The notes beneath the pieces are model-generated. The model was not told the DNA's origin and searched no databases. It was given only the letters and a program-made list of their open reading frames with translations. A program made the translations under genes and the position numbers. Shown one piece after another: positions 11,334-24,500 of a stretch of DNA of 64,000 nucleotides. The stretch is from Platycarya strobilacea (Eukaryota > Streptophyta > Magnoliopsida > Fagales > Juglandaceae). The stretch covers positions 18,718,255 to 18,782,254 of the forward strand of contig CM072552.1 in NCBI GenBank assembly GCA_036898215.1, in the 5' to 3' direction. Position 1 is the first letter of the stretch; every line of letters begins with the position of its first letter.

Positions 11334-14300
11334 CTACAACATTAACTGGTCTGCATTTTGCCACAACTACATTGTTGATTGTTCTTCTTAGGAGGCCGGG
11401 ATACATTCAGCCATCTCATCTACCATTTTCTGAACTTTTGAAATTTGTTTTATTTGTAAAATTTTCCATAGTTGGGATGAATGTGAGTTTAATGTGGAAT
11501 TCTGTGGGCTTCTATCACTGTTTGGGTTATCCTTTTCTTTTGGTCATTTTTCTTGTGAAACTTTTAGAAACTACAATATATCTTTCTTTTCCAATATTTA
11601 TCATCAGATTGCAAAGATGAGTATGATCCCAGTATCTTGTTTTCTAGAAGTTGTCTTGGACAAGGTGCGTTACTTGAGGGACACAAAACTTAGGATAGTA
11701 TTAGTACTCCTTGGAGTTGCAGTCTGTACTGTTACCGATGTGAGTGTCAATGCTAAGGGTTTTATAGCTGCTTTAGTGGCAATTTGGAATACTTCGCTAT
11801 AGCAGTATGTAAGTATTTTTTGCTCAACCATGATCCTTTATAGAGATGGCATTAGGTGTGATAGGTGTAGGGGTTCTAAAGTCAGTTGTGTGATAGGATT
11901 AGGTCTATGGTATTTGCATTCTTCATGTATTTCTTTCATATATGTGAGTGTAGACAGAATTGTGCCAACATACACACATGTTGTCGCCTATATGTGTAAT
12001 TTACATTATTAGCCATTTGTAGTTGTGTAATGCCAACTATCGATTATATGGTCTATATAGGGGTAGGGTTTTCACATTTTTATTTAGGAATGATTTCAGT
12101 TTCAAAATGTAATTTTCAAATTAAAGACTGGTTTGAGTAGAGTTGGTTCATTTTAAAGGTCACATATTTCTAATATGACATTGTTGTCTTTATTGTTATT
12201 CTTTTGCAGTATGTACACATCCTCCAGTAGAATTATTCTCTTGGATCTTTCAACTTACTGGGAAATACTGCTCTAGCACAGGTAGCATCCTTTCTGGTAG
12301 TAGGACCTTTTTTGGACTATTGGTTGACTGGTGAAAAAGTTCATGCATATGGCTATAGTCTCACATCTCTGGTAAGTTTCCTTTTCATTTATTTTAATCA
12401 TAATTTTGTAATTCTCAGCCCGAATAGTGTCATATTGATGTATTTTTCTCTACTCTACAAATATGATAGATGGGTAACTGTCCAACATCTCACATATCAT
12501 TCTGTCATCTCATGCACCTGTGTATACCTTTACATACATGTATTTTTATGCTAGTTGCATACAATGGGTAGGGTTTTCACATCTCATTGCAGGTAATTGT
12601 ATTATCCTTAATGCCTATCAGGTAAAGATCTTGTCGTTGGCCAAATCCTAATGGCTGCAAGTATTTGGAAAATGTTCAGTAGATGAACATTGGCGAACTG
12701 GATAGACCCTTTGTTAAAGGTGGCCAAGGCTTGACCAATTAGAAGAGCAATCAAGGAGCAAAACCAGCCCATTGAATCATCTTTAACCTACGTGTCCAAT
12801 TTTTTTCTTCTTATTTTTTTCAGATCGTATCAAAATGACTCTTAGTAGGGCCAACCAAAAAGACCATACATCTTCTGTAGAGCCCAAATAGTGTCTAATA
12901 GTAAGTTCTGCAAGGTATGGTATTGTTGGAAGTTGGAATCACGGGTTAAAACTGGTCCATGTGACTTTTACGGTTCTCTATACAAACACATTAGTTCCCA
13001 ATATCTGTAGCACATTATGATAAGACTTGCTCTTATATATTTTTCTCATTGCAAGGTTGGGATTTGTCCTTTTTTTCATTGCAAAGTAGGATTAGTTACC
13101 TTCATAAAATCTCTCCTTATAGAAGAGAGGTTCAATAGGGATTCTACATGAGCTAGCCTCATATCCTATAACCTTATATTTTGTGCTTTCAAAGCAAGGT
13201 TTCTCAGAAGGTAAAATGTTCATAATTCTTTATCCCGCTTCAATCATGTTCATGGCACAAGGTGGGGCGTTTTTAGGAAATACATTTGACTATCTTTAAA
13301 AGATTAATTCAAGTTTAACCGGGATGATGTCATATTGCCTCAAAACCATATTACCTCTCCTTGGCATGACCAGTTTCTTTCTTCGAAGTGACACGCAGTT
13401 ATAGAGATTTTCTTCTTCTTCTTCCATTTTGCCTTCTATTTGCTACATGAATGGGTGCTTCCCTTCCTACTATACTCGCTACACTTATTCTTTTTTTATC
13501 CATATATAGCATAAGTCATGTGAATGTCATATCTGAAATATAGTTGAGATCAATGAATTGTTATCAACCTTGAATTGCAAGGAAAAGAAAGGCAATGTTA
13601 TTGTGCTTCTTTAAAAATATTTTATGGTCTTTGTTATGGACTTTTTTGGTAAACTTGTCTCTATCATCTATGTTGATATGTGGTGAAGGTGGGAAAGGAG
13701 ATCGTGAGGGTGGAATAATTGTGGGTTGGGTTTAGGATTTATATGGGACAGACGAGGACTCCAAAGATGAGAAATAGAATTTTTTTCTGATGTTTAATTA
13801 GAAAACTAGGAGAAATAGTAATTTGAGTTTTTGTTAACCACTTAGCTAGGTGGTGGTATGCGCCACATGGATTTAAATTACTGTGTTGGCAAAAATCTCT
13901 CATATTTCTCGTATTGGTTGGGTGGTATTCCAGTTATTTTTGCCATTTGGTTTGGCATGGTGATAATTCTTACCAAGTTAGTGGTCAATTATCCAAATTG
14001 AAAGTGAACTGTAATTTGTCCAAAAAATAAGGGATGGAAGCTATGAGTCTTGTATGGGTGTCTGAGTTATACTTACCTTATATATACATATATATACATA
14101 AAGAAAAACAAAACTAAAGAATGCCTCTATTTTGCCACTAGAAAAATAGAGGGAGGCCCTTCAATTATATCGATATATTGCTAGGCTTATTGTTAGACAC
14201 ATGTTTCTCCAATCCATCATACTTGCCAAATATCAATTCGGTTGGGAATTAAGGGTTATCTTGTCTGTTAAAATTACAAATTATGATCATTATTTTCTAA

Positions 14301-15587
14301 GGAAAGTAAAATTATGAGCTTATGTAATAGTTATCTCATCAGTTGTTTGTTTCTTGAATTTTCTTTTTGGAGCTCTCCCACATGAAAAGTTTTGAGGTTT
14401 GGGCTGTTTGCTTTGGTGTGAAAAAAGAAATTGAGAAAAAATTTCTGTCGAAACATTCTCAAGGAAAAGCATTCAATTTTCATTGCCTACTGAAGATATG
14501 GAAAAACAATTTCAGCCGCGGGCTAAAAATCATTTGCATATCACCACCGCCAACCCATTTAAAAATTGATCTTATATGAATATGATATTCTCATCACCTT
14601 TATTATGACAGGTTTTTTCTTTTTCCAAATTGCCTCTTGAGTGAATTCTGCCCTTCTATTTCATCATTAGTGACAGCTTACAATCTCTTAAAAAGATAGA
14701 TTTTCTTCCATATTTGGCCTAATCTTGTCATGTCACTGACATGACTTTTAAAAGAGAAAAACTAAAACAAAGATTAGGCCAGCACTTCAATCTTCAAATG
14801 CCCTGGCATCCAATTCAACAGAACCTTAGTGAGTCCTTCCGAATGGTCATTTACCATTTTACTTCTAGTGCCTGAGTGACACGGCCAATAGCCTTGCAAT
14901 GTCCTAAACCAAGGAATGAACCTTACTATGTCTGCCTCTTTGCCTAAAGGACTAGATGTGTGTATGGTTGGTGTCCCTAAGCACACACACATGCTTTTAT
15001 GTATATGTGTTCGGAGACATACTTGGCATACATAATTTCTCATGAGTTTTTTTATTTCTATAACGTGTATGCACAAATATTGCTGGACGTGAGAACTTTT
15101 TTAGCAAAAAAGATGAACAAGACCAACTTCATTTTTAGTCCCTTACTATTACATGTCATACGTGTGCATGTTTGTGTACGACAGATCTTTGGTTGTAGCT
15201 ATTTGTGAGTGTTATAAATGATTTTGGCCACTGTTTTTTTATTTGTCTGCAGTCATTCATAATATTATTGTCTTGCACCATTGCGGTAGGGACCAACCTG
15301 AGTCAATTCATCTGCATAGGAAGATTTACAACCGTGTCATTCCAAGTGCTTGGTCATATGAAGACTATTCTTGTATTGGTGTTAGGATTCATTTTCTTTG
15401 GAAAAGAGGATCTTAATTTACATGTAGTTGTGGGTATGATCATTGCCATTGCTGGAATGTAGTTCTGGTACGGCAATGCCTCGTCTAAGTCGGGGGGAAG
15501 GAGCAGCATGACCATTCCATTCCTAGTAACAAATCACCAAAACATTGAGTAACGTCAGAGTCCCCTGACCTGGATGACAAGGTCTAA
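11334..15587 (+). pseudogene. UDP-rhamnose/UDP-galactose transporter (URGT, NST/TPT family) pseudogene
   Basis: Four coding segments align in order with URGT Golgi transporters, which exchange UDP-Rha/UDP-Gal for cell-wall synthesis. 11334-11518 reads TLTGLHFATTTLL and FSIVGMNVSLMWNSVGFY. 11608-11808 reads KMSMIPVSCFLEVVLDKVRY and GVAVCTVTDVSVNAKGF. 12210-12371 reads NYSLGSFNLLGN and VVGPFLDYWLTGEKV. 15253-15587 reads CTIAVGTNLSQFICIGRFTT, VSFQVLGHMKTILVLVLGF and WYGNASSK. Splice signals GTAAGT (11809), TTTTGCAG (12209), GTAAGT (12372) and CTGCAG (15252) are intact. TAG stops occur at 11800 (expected Gln), 12228 (expected Arg) and 15460 (expected Ile). The donor after 11518 is shifted by one base, and the C-terminal ESPDLDDKV lies in another frame. 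The N-terminal exon (about 60 residues) was not found. It is therefore a decayed, spliced (not retroposed) copy. Confidence 0.85.
12372..15252 (+). other. Long last intron of the transporter pseudogene
   Basis: 2.88 kb of AT-rich sequence between a good donor (GTAAGT) and acceptor (TTTGTCTGCAG). No recognisable transposon domains or genes. It includes short TATATACA repeats near 14085. Confidence 0.6.
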
Positions 15588-17061
15588 ATCTCAATGAAAG
15601 GATGTTCAAAAAAAGGAAAAAAAAAAAGTGGGGGTGAGTAATTTAAATTAAGCATTTTAATTAAGTAAATGCATGCATTTATTTATACATAGGAGGCAGA
15701 TCCATCAATTACCATAAGAGATTCTCATCATAGTTCATATTCTTGTTGAAGTAAAAGAATGCTCTTGAAGGGGGCTCAATTTTCCCCATTAAAGTTATTG
15801 TTATAAATATTGTTCATTGCAATTCCTTCTTTGATTTCGTGCCTTTATTCTCTTTCTCCCTCTACATTTTTTTTTCTTATCCATGATTTAAGTCTCTTAA
15901 AATTTAGTAATTAACAAAGATAATAAAATTTATGATGGATATTATCTTTTTTATTAATAGGAAACAATATTCTACTCGAATGATGATAATTATATTTTTC
16001 TTCTATTATCTCTCTATTACTCTTTTTTATTTTTAAATTTTTTTCTTAATAATTAAATAAGTAATTATTAGTAAAATTGTAATTTTTTTTAAAAAATCTT
16101 CTTAATAATTAAAGATGTTAAAAAAAAACATAAAAAAAAACAAATACAATATAAATAATAAAGAGATGATAAAAAAAAATTATAAACCTTTCCATATCCA
16201 TTCTACTCGATCCTTTAATGTTTTCCTTCTTTCTTTTACGAGCTTCTATATATGTGCATATCCGATTCATCGGTTGAAAAACTAGGCCATGTGTCAAAAG
16301 TTTATTTCGATGGAAGTACGCCCTCTGTGATTCTGTGGATAAACGACAGGTAACTCAGCTTTAACCAACAGTCGTCTTCGCTGACTGACACACACACATG
16401 CGGTAGAACACACTTCCTGGCATATTTTCTTTCTTTCATCCATCTTTTTTTTTTTTTTTTTTTTCCTTCTGGGCTCTCAAATATCGAGAACTGCGCATCA
16501 TCAGAACAAAAGGCCGCCAATGCCATACGTGCAAAAGTCTTAATCGAGATCTACAGCATGTATACGCTGCAACATACAGTTTTAAAGGATCTAAACGTCC
16601 GATAATCATTTTAACAAATAATATAAATTATTTTTAAAAAATTAATTAAATTTTATATTTTATTATTTTTAAAATTAATTATACTATACTTACACAATAA
16701 AAACCTCTGGAAGGGCCAGGCATCTAATAAAATCTCGTTTCAGCCGGGGGAAGTAAATCTAATATAATGTTATAAAATCATATGATGAAGATAATTATAA
16801 AAATCATATGATGAAGATAATATAATGTTATAATATATATAATATATATCCAACACTTCCCTTAATTCGTTGTGGTCCTTTTTTTTTTTTTTAAACTCAA
16901 ACTTAAAATTAAACAGCCACAGTACATGATTTTAGTTATAGATGATATTTTATTCCCACCTGCTATCACACATCGTTATTCACTCCGAAAAGAGAAGGTA
17001 AGAAAGAAAGGAAAACCATCAAATACATGCAAATTATTAAGAAGAAAGAAATCTTAGATGA
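15588..17061. other. AT-rich spacer, no gene seen
   Basis: Poly-A/T-rich stretches and a T-run at 16443-16463. A small direct duplication containing AAATCATATGATGAAGATAA occurs at about 16778-16822. No coding homology was recognised. Confidence 0.45.
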
Positions 17062-17330
17062 TTAAAAACGAGCAGCAGCAAGCGTGAGTAACTTCTTCCA
17101 TGCAGGGCGGCTTGATATGTCCTCCCACCATGAATTAACATTCTTCCTCTCCCTCACTAAATGCCCCATCTGAGCTTTATTCATGAGATATCTGATGCCC
17201 GGAAGATGGCTAAGATCAGCCAAAGTGTAGGTGTCTCCGGCAAGATATCTGTTCTTTGACAGCCTTTGCTCGTATACGTCCAGCACCTTCTCCAGCTTTT
17301 GCTCGCAGGTGTGAGCCAAAGCCAAGTCCC
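17062..17330 (-). pseudogene. Phi-class glutathione S-transferase, isolated last exon
   Basis: The minus-strand frame reads EKVLDVYEQRLSKNRYLAGD, TYTLADLSHLPGIRYL, VNSWWEDISSRPAWKKLL and then a stop. This is the C-terminal alpha-helical (H-site) half of phi GSTs, which conjugate glutathione to electrophiles in the cytosol. An acceptor-like TTGTTCCCCAG sits directly before it, where the last GSTF intron normally ends. The N-terminal thioredoxin-fold exons, with the catalytic Ser and glutathione site, are not seen in the next several kilobases to the right. It is best read as a truncated gene fragment, although a very long intron cannot be excluded. Confidence 0.75.
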
Positions 17331-17502
17331 CTGGGGAACAACTATGCATTCATGTCAATCCGTATTGAATGAATCTCGTATAAATTTATGCATGTATTCA
17401 TGTCCATATCCTTAACATTATAAGCAGTCAGCCTTCCAAACTTCATTTTAACCTTTTCTTTGACCGATTAATTTTATTTTTATTTTTTTCTTAAGTTTTT
17501 TA

Positions 17503-17694
17503 TTTGAATATGCAAGATTCAACATATATAAAATGAGTCTTATAATACTTGTTATTTATTTAAGTGAAATAATGGGAAGAAATCATATTCAAAAACACTC
17601 ACTCACATAAATAGTAACATATTATTATTTCACTTAAATAAATAACAAATATTATAAGACTCATTTTATATATGTTGAATCTTGCATATTCAAA
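17503..17694. repeat. Near-perfect 71-bp inverted repeat
   Basis: The arm 17503-17573 (starts TTTGAATATGCAAGATTCAA) is complemented almost perfectly by 17624-17694 (ends TTGAATCTTGCATATTCAAA), with a 50-bp spacer. The arms are more alike than those of the other palindromes in this window, which suggests a young event. Confidence 0.85.
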
Positions 17695-17782
17695 TAAAAA
17701 CAATCACTTACATAAATAGTAACATATTATTATTTATTATTATTTATGTTATTATTTATGTGAATAAGTATTTTTGAATATG
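17584..17782. mobile_element. MITE-like inverted repeat interleaved with the 17503 palindrome
   Basis: The left end CATATTCAAAAACACTCACT followed by CACATAAATAGTAACATA pairs with the right end TATTTATGTGAATAAGT followed by TTTTTGAATATG. An internal CACTTACATAAATAGTAACA (17705-17724) repeats the left end. The CACATRAATAGTA motif also occurs in the 7056 hairpin, so the two may be related. Confidence 0.55.
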
Positions 17783-18039
17783 ACTTCTCTTATGTCTCTC
17801 TATTTAATATTATCAAAGATATTTATATAAATAGTAATAAATGATATGGGCAACATAAATGTTACTGCTTTGTGCAAGTCTTGATCAGTACACTGATTAC
17901 GACCATTGAGTTGAACTTTAATATTGAAACCAGAAATTTCGGAGACAAGCAAAATAATTGAGAATAATGTTGGGCCTGTCGAAGGTTTGGTTCAATACAG
18001 CTGCTTCCTGGGCCCCAGCTGTTTCTGTTCGTTTGCTTC

Positions 18040-18216
18040 TTATCTTATTTCTGATCAAATCATATTATCTCGTTATATAATTAATTGTAATTTTTTTTAA
18101 TTCTGTATATAATATAATAAATAATTTATTTTTTAAAGTTTTTATAAGAAAAATTATATTAAAAAAATCATATTTTAATAATATTTTATTTCATTTTTAA
18201 TTTTTATCTTACCTTC
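18040..18216 (-). mobile_element. Tourist-like MITE copy, degenerate
   Basis: It resembles the reverse-oriented family members at 1677 and 56212: TATCTTATTTCTG at one end, ATAATATAATAAATAATTTA in the middle, then AATAATATTTTATTTCATTT and TTTATCTTACC. The termini are decayed. Confidence 0.4.
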
Positions 18217-18726
18217 AAAAAGAAGTTTTTTTTTTTTTTTTTTTAAACAACATTCGATTTCATTCATGTTGTTTTGCTTAACTATTGTAACATCTTAATT
18301 TGCTTTACACATAAAGAATTTTAGTTTGTGCTTCCTCAACTGCTCTATATTCTTGTTGAGTGTGCTTTGCTTTTCTCAGAGAAGTTAATTCAGCTTATAC
18401 GGTAACCATTGGAACTTAGCAATTTTGGGATGAGTTTGCAGTTTCCTTTTCAGTTTACTTTTTAATAAAAATAATTTCGAATCAATTTAAACTGACAAAG
18501 AAATTCTGCTAATTACAAGTAGTTAGTAAATACAAAATTATTGTGGGACATATTACAATTATAAAATATATTAAAATACATATATTCTTTTATTTATATT
18601 AGCTATGTGTGTCAGTAAGCGAAGTTTAAAGTAAAACTATATATTAACAGATAATCTCAATTTATGAAAAATATCCTCTCGTTGGTTGCTATTTCATTCA
18701 GAGTCGTTTTTATTAATAATTAGAAA

Positions 18727-18907
18727 AAGTTAGGAATCCTGCTGGGAATTTTGTTGGAGCTCCTCGCTTTTTTTTTTAATTTCTTTTTAATTTCATAATT
18801 AAGTAATTATTTTTTTAATATTTTTTTATTTTTAAAAATATTTTAAAATATTAAAAATATCATATAAAAAAAACTCCAATAGACTAGCGGGATCCTGCAG
18901 GAGGATC
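18727..18907. mobile_element. MITE-like element with GGAATCCTGCTGGGA termini
   Basis: The left end AGGAATCCTGCTGGGAATTT and TTGGAGCTCC pair imperfectly with the right end AACTCCAATAGACTAGCGGG and ATCCTGCAGGAGGATCCCC. The interior is AT-rich and noncoding. It belongs to a different family from the GTTTGGA MITEs. Confidence 0.5.
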
Positions 18908-19145
18908 CCCTTAATAATTTATTGAATTATTCTATTTTTAAATAAGTATTTAGAATATATCACTCATTTCATTTAAATATTAAGATTTTATTTTATTTTT
19001 AAAAATTATCTTTTCAAAAAGTTATATTGTATAAATCGAGAGAGAATTTTCCTAATCTATGGAGTACCCACTGGCCCCTGCCAACCGCGAAAAAACAACA
19101 CGTTTTTGAGACAATACTTTTGTATTTAAATTTATATTGGCTTCT

Positions 19146-19207
<62 letters not shown>

Positions 19208-21302
19208 ATATTTATATGCCATAGATTCACAAAATAATTTGGTAGGGCCAGTCGCTCTCATGTCATCTCCACCCCTATCTCTCTCTCTCTCCCTCTCGGC
19301 ACTGATTTTCATTTTCATTTTTCCAATGTACTTTTCCCATTTCATACAAAGAAAGAAAGGCCAAATTGTAAGTGTGCCCCCACAAACTTTAATCATATAA
19401 ACCCTTCATTAACTTCCAAAATTTACCAATATCTTCCTCTTTTTATTTTCTATGTCACCCAAAATCTTATCTATCCATCCCATCAAGATTACATACAAAA
19501 TACTAATTTTATGTGCATTATTCCTTGGATCTTGAAATTAATTTTTTTCCGTTAAATTCTCATTATTTTTCTAACACTAATATTCTCGTTATGTGATGCA
19601 ATATTTACGTGTGAATCAATCAGAAATGAGAACGACTACACTCATAAATAAATTATATAAAAATAATTTTATAAATTAACATAATTTTATGTGATTCATT
19701 AAATCTATTTTACAATAAAAATAATTTTGTAATATGAAGAATGATATAAAATCACATCAGTTTGTAAAATTATTTTTTATAATTTATTTGTAATTAAAAT
19801 ATTTCTTATAGAAATATTAAAGCAATAAATGATATTAAAAAAAATTAGACATTTTATATTTACCAAAAATGGAATTTCATTTTCATCTTATGCATAAAAC
19901 CCAACCCTATTAAGTGGCTCCCCCTAACCCTACAATAATTCCATTCACGTGTTTGTGCACGTGCAGTGTTTCCTTCATTTTCATTTTTTGCTTTATTTGT
20001 TCTAACTTCTCTCTCTTATGAATTTCGATTTCTTTCCTTGTCCATGCTAGAGTGTTAATGAAAGTTGCAATTTTCAAGTGCATGTTAGCATTTGAAGTTT
20101 GAACAACTTCTTTTCTTCATTTAAAATTTTTTTTTTTTTTATCTGTTAGCTGTGGTCCGTTGGATCGCTGGGTTACTTGTGCTAGATATGGGCCTTTGGG
20201 CTTAGCCCAAGAAGCCTCTAGCTAATACTTTTTCTTCAATTGTTCCTGGCCACATGAGTGCAAAAATAAAACGTTTTAGATTCCGTCACTTTTATATATT
20301 TCTGGACCCTGGTACACTTTACTAATGAAACTAGTTGTGTCATTTTTTTTTTTTAGGAATCCTAATTATATTTTCAGTAAAATTAACGTATTATGTGATA
20401 TTTATTAAATATTTAATCATTCTAAATACACGCACATATAACAATAAAATAGTTTAAGACTCACAATGTTTATCCATTTCTTCCAATAATAATATAGTGG
20501 TAAAAGTTAACAAAGCTATTTTAAAATTTTTAGTTAAGGAAAATGATGCATGTATAATTATTTTATAATATTTAATATAATAAATTTTAAATGAATGCTA
20601 TTTTTATAAAATAGTTTATAAAAATAATATTATTTTTAATAAATATTTTTATTTTAAAACATTTTCTATAAAGTATTTTAAAAATAATTGTGCGTGCGTA
20701 TATATAAAGGTTCCAACAATTTAGGAGGGCTCTCTCTATTTATTTAGAGGTCTAGGATAGGAAATTTAGATGACCCTAATGCTAGATTTAGTAGAGTAGG
20801 TTTGCATGGGTACGAATTCATTATAATTTTTTACTAAAACCATTTGTTTTTAATAAATTAAAGTGATATTTATAACATAAAAAATATTTATGAAATGTAC
20901 TGTAGGTAGCTAATTTAATGCGACTATATAAAAGACTTAGCATTAAGATGAAATAGGTCCCAAGAGATTTAATATGGATAGTTCTATGAATGAACGTTAG
21001 ATATTGAAACCACACGTGTACTCGAATGTAATGATGTTGTCTAGTAAAAACAAAACGGCTGATGGAAATGAATGGCAGGATGTGAACGATATTATCAATT
21101 TATAATGATAGGATTACATTTTATTTATTATTATTTTTTTATTTTTTTAATTTTTAATTTTTTAAAAGAAAATTTTACTTAATAATTAATAAAATTATAT
21201 TTTTAATTTTTTTTAATAATTAAGAATGTTAAAAATATATTTAAAAGAATTGTGTAAATGAAATATTTCATATATTTAAAATAATTACGCAACATTGATA
21301 GT
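18908..21302. other. AT-rich spacer with a CT microsatellite
   Basis: No gene seen. Open frames at 19027-19400 are translations of the CT repeat and its flanks. 21120-21250 resembles 16015-16130 (CTTAATAATTAAxxAAATTATA-type sequence) and may be another decayed repeat family. Confidence 0.4.
19146..19207. repeat. (CT)n microsatellite
   Basis: About 60 bases of CT with single-base interruptions. Shorter CT patches follow near 19279-19295. Confidence 0.9.
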
Positions 21303-21560
21303 GTGTGTAGTTTTTATTTTCTTTGAAGGTAAGTTTTTATAAATATCAAGCGTCCATAATACAATACCAAATAAGAAATGAAAGATACATAAGCATAAGC
21401 ATGCATCTCAGCTCTTTGGAGAATTTTTGCCACTGTGAAACCTCAACAAGCACGACATGATCGATATTAGCAGCAAGCAGCTATATATTTTGACAAAAAC
21501 TGCCCATTGTGTAATTGAATGCGTACATCGATTAAATTTTCGATGTATTTTTCTCAACTT

Positions 21561-24500
21561 CTAGCAATGAAAGGAGTGGGGGAGGAAATGGATATCCCGA
21601 ACAATGGGTTGAATTGACCAATCCATTGTTGCTTCTGAGTCTTGTGTTGCATTTAAGGCTATCTGTGAGTCTCCTGCAATAACTATACACTTGATTGATC
21701 TTGCTATTATTTTTTTAACACCTTCAAGCATGGCATAAGCTTCCCCTTGGTTAGGGTGTGTATTGCATATTTCTTTTATGCAAACAAACAAGAGTTCACT
21801 GCATTCCGTAGAGTAGACCGTCGCTGTAGTGCTTGTGTTTGCTCAGGTTGCCAGATCAAATGTCAGATAGTAGTGATTACTTGGAAGAGCAGTCCAAGTA
21901 GGAGCTTGGATGAGCTTAACATTGCCCTAGGCTCTTAAATGAGTACATAAATTTTTGTAGACAACTTTAATAAATTCATCAAGGTTAATAGATACATTAT
22001 AATGAACAAGATGATTCCTTAAGAACCATATGCTATCCATAGCAGTAATTGCAAAGATCTAGAATTGGTGATGATCAATGATGGGTATGCCAAGTAGTTT
22101 AGGAGAGAGGATACAACCAACCCAATATCCTACCCCAGGTTCAGTTAGTGCTTGAAGATTTAAAGGCCAACATGATTGTCTCCAAAGTATACGAGTGAGA
22201 GGGCAATTAAGGAAGAAATGGGAAGTCGTTTCCTCTGCAGAGTTACACAAGGGGCACTGGATTTGGCTTTGGTCAAGTTACAAACCTTGTTTGAGCAATG
22301 ATCAAGTTGGGAGAATATTATGGAGGATTTTCCAAACAAGTAACTTGAGTCTATCCTGAATCTTATGTTTCCACACCTTCTTCCATTGATGAGTGCTTCT
22401 AGAGTAAGGACCAATCTCATAAGAAGATACAAGATTAGCGTAAGCCACTTTGACTGAGAATTTTCCATTATCGTTGGTTGTCTAGACAAGTTTGTCTTCA
22501 AGGAAGTTGAGATTCTCTTCAGGTAAATGAATTTTTTGGATTTCCACAACAGTTTGTTCATTGAAGAGAGTTTGTAAAAGAATGAGGTTCCAATCTCGTG
22601 GATGTTCCATTGTTAACTCCACCACTCGCAAATCAAAATCAAGTATGGTATTTTTAGATTTAGGGATGGGGAGAAAGAGAGGGTTAGTGGATATCCAGGG
22701 GTCACTCCAAACTCGAGCAGTGGTACCACTATTAATTTGGAAGCAAAGGTTTCTTTTCACATGCTCTTGTTGAGCCAAAATTCCTTTCCAAAGCCAAGAG
22801 TATGTGGTTTCCACTAAGAGATCAAGAAATGGCAATGATTTCATGTATTTGGCTGAGAGAATAGAAAACCACATTGCTTGATTTCCATATTGATTGCCAA
22901 TAGCCATATTCCAGCTGAGTTTATTGAGGAGAGCTTGGTTGAAGTTAGAAGTAAGTCTGAAGCCAAGGCCACCAAAGCTTTTCGGCAAATAGATGGAATT
23001 CAAAAACTTGGGAGTAAAGCTATGCACTTTGTTAGGAGTCAAGCCCTACTAGAATCTCATCAGGAGTTTATCAATATTTTTTGAGACAGTTTTGGGAATT
23101 CATATGGTGGACATGACATAAGAAGGCATGGTATTGGCAACAGATTTTATCAAGATAGATCTCCCAGCTTGTGATAGAAGCTTGGACTTCCAAGTGGCCA
23201 CCCGAGTCAGAAATGTTGTTAAGAAGATCCTCAAAGAGTAGATGCTTGGATTTGCTAAAGATGAGTGGAAGACCCAGGTACTTGATTTGAGCAGGAGTAG
23301 GCTTGAATCTCGTTCTATCATGAAGTCTCATTTGCTCTAAATGATGGGTATTGTAATTGAATTGAACAATTTCCAGAGTGCACTCTTCATCCAAACCAGG
23401 TGGTCTATGGATGTAGATAAGAAATAAAAAAGTTGGTTGTGTGAGTAGTGGCCAAAACGAAAAAAAGAAGATCATCCGCAAAGAGAAATGTGTGAGTTTT
23501 GGCCCTCCACGACTAACACTAATCCCCTTAAGTCTGCCTTGAAGTTCAACTTGAGCGATAAGGCGAGATAGACATTCGAACCCAAGAATGAAGAGAAAAT
23601 GTGAGATTGGGTCACCTTCTCGAAGTCCACGAGAGGGATGAATGAAACATTTAGGGTGTCCATTAATAATGATAGAGTATGTGGGCGTGGTGATGCATTC
23701 TTTGATCCAATTTACCTATTGAGTAAAGAATCCAAGATAAAAGAGAATTTTAAAAAAAAAAGTCCATTCAGTGTAATCAAATGATTTTTTCATATCTATT
23801 TTGACAGCCATGAAATAATTATTGCCCCTCTTCTTTTTTCAAGTGATGGAAGATCTCATGAGCGATAATGGAGTTTTCTTGGATTTGTTTCCCAAGAATA
23901 AAGGCAGTTTGATGAGGTGAGATGATCCTCTCAATGACAGTTCTCAATCGATTAGCCAAAATTTTTTAAATGAGTTTGTAAGATACATTGAAGAAATTGA
24001 TTGGTCGGAAGTGATGAACTGAATTTGGATTTTTGATCTTAGGGATGAGGGTGATATTTGTATGATTCATTTGTATAAGGAGTTTTTCATGCACAAAGAA
24101 ATTTTGAACAATGGCAATCATATCTCTTTTAATGATGTCCCAATATTATTTGTAGAACAGACCAGTGAAACCATTTGGGCCAGGCTCTTCGGAAGGATGA
24201 ATACTCTTAACTACTTCCCAAATTTCCACTTCAGAGGGAATGCGACAGAGGGAGATGTTATCCTGTGTAGTGAGGATCGGAGGGAAAGTGCTTCAATGCT
24301 GTCAGAGATGTCAGGATTAGTAGAAGTATAAACGGTGGAAAAATGATGGATAATTTCTTGTTCAATCTGATCACGAGTATTGATCAATTGATGAGGACCA
24401 ATACGGAGGCTTTCTATGGATTTCCTTCGCCGCCTTAGATTCGTACTAAGACGAAAATATTTGGTATTCAAATCAGTGGTAATGAGCCACTGGATTCGGG

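Noticed and set aside
14774..15208. 100- and 69-codon frames inside the transporter intron
   Set aside because: They match no recognisable family and sit within a well-bounded intron.
19027..19400. Frames of 65-114 codons rich in Leu-Ser or Arg-Glu
   Set aside because: They translate the CT/GA microsatellite and its flanks.
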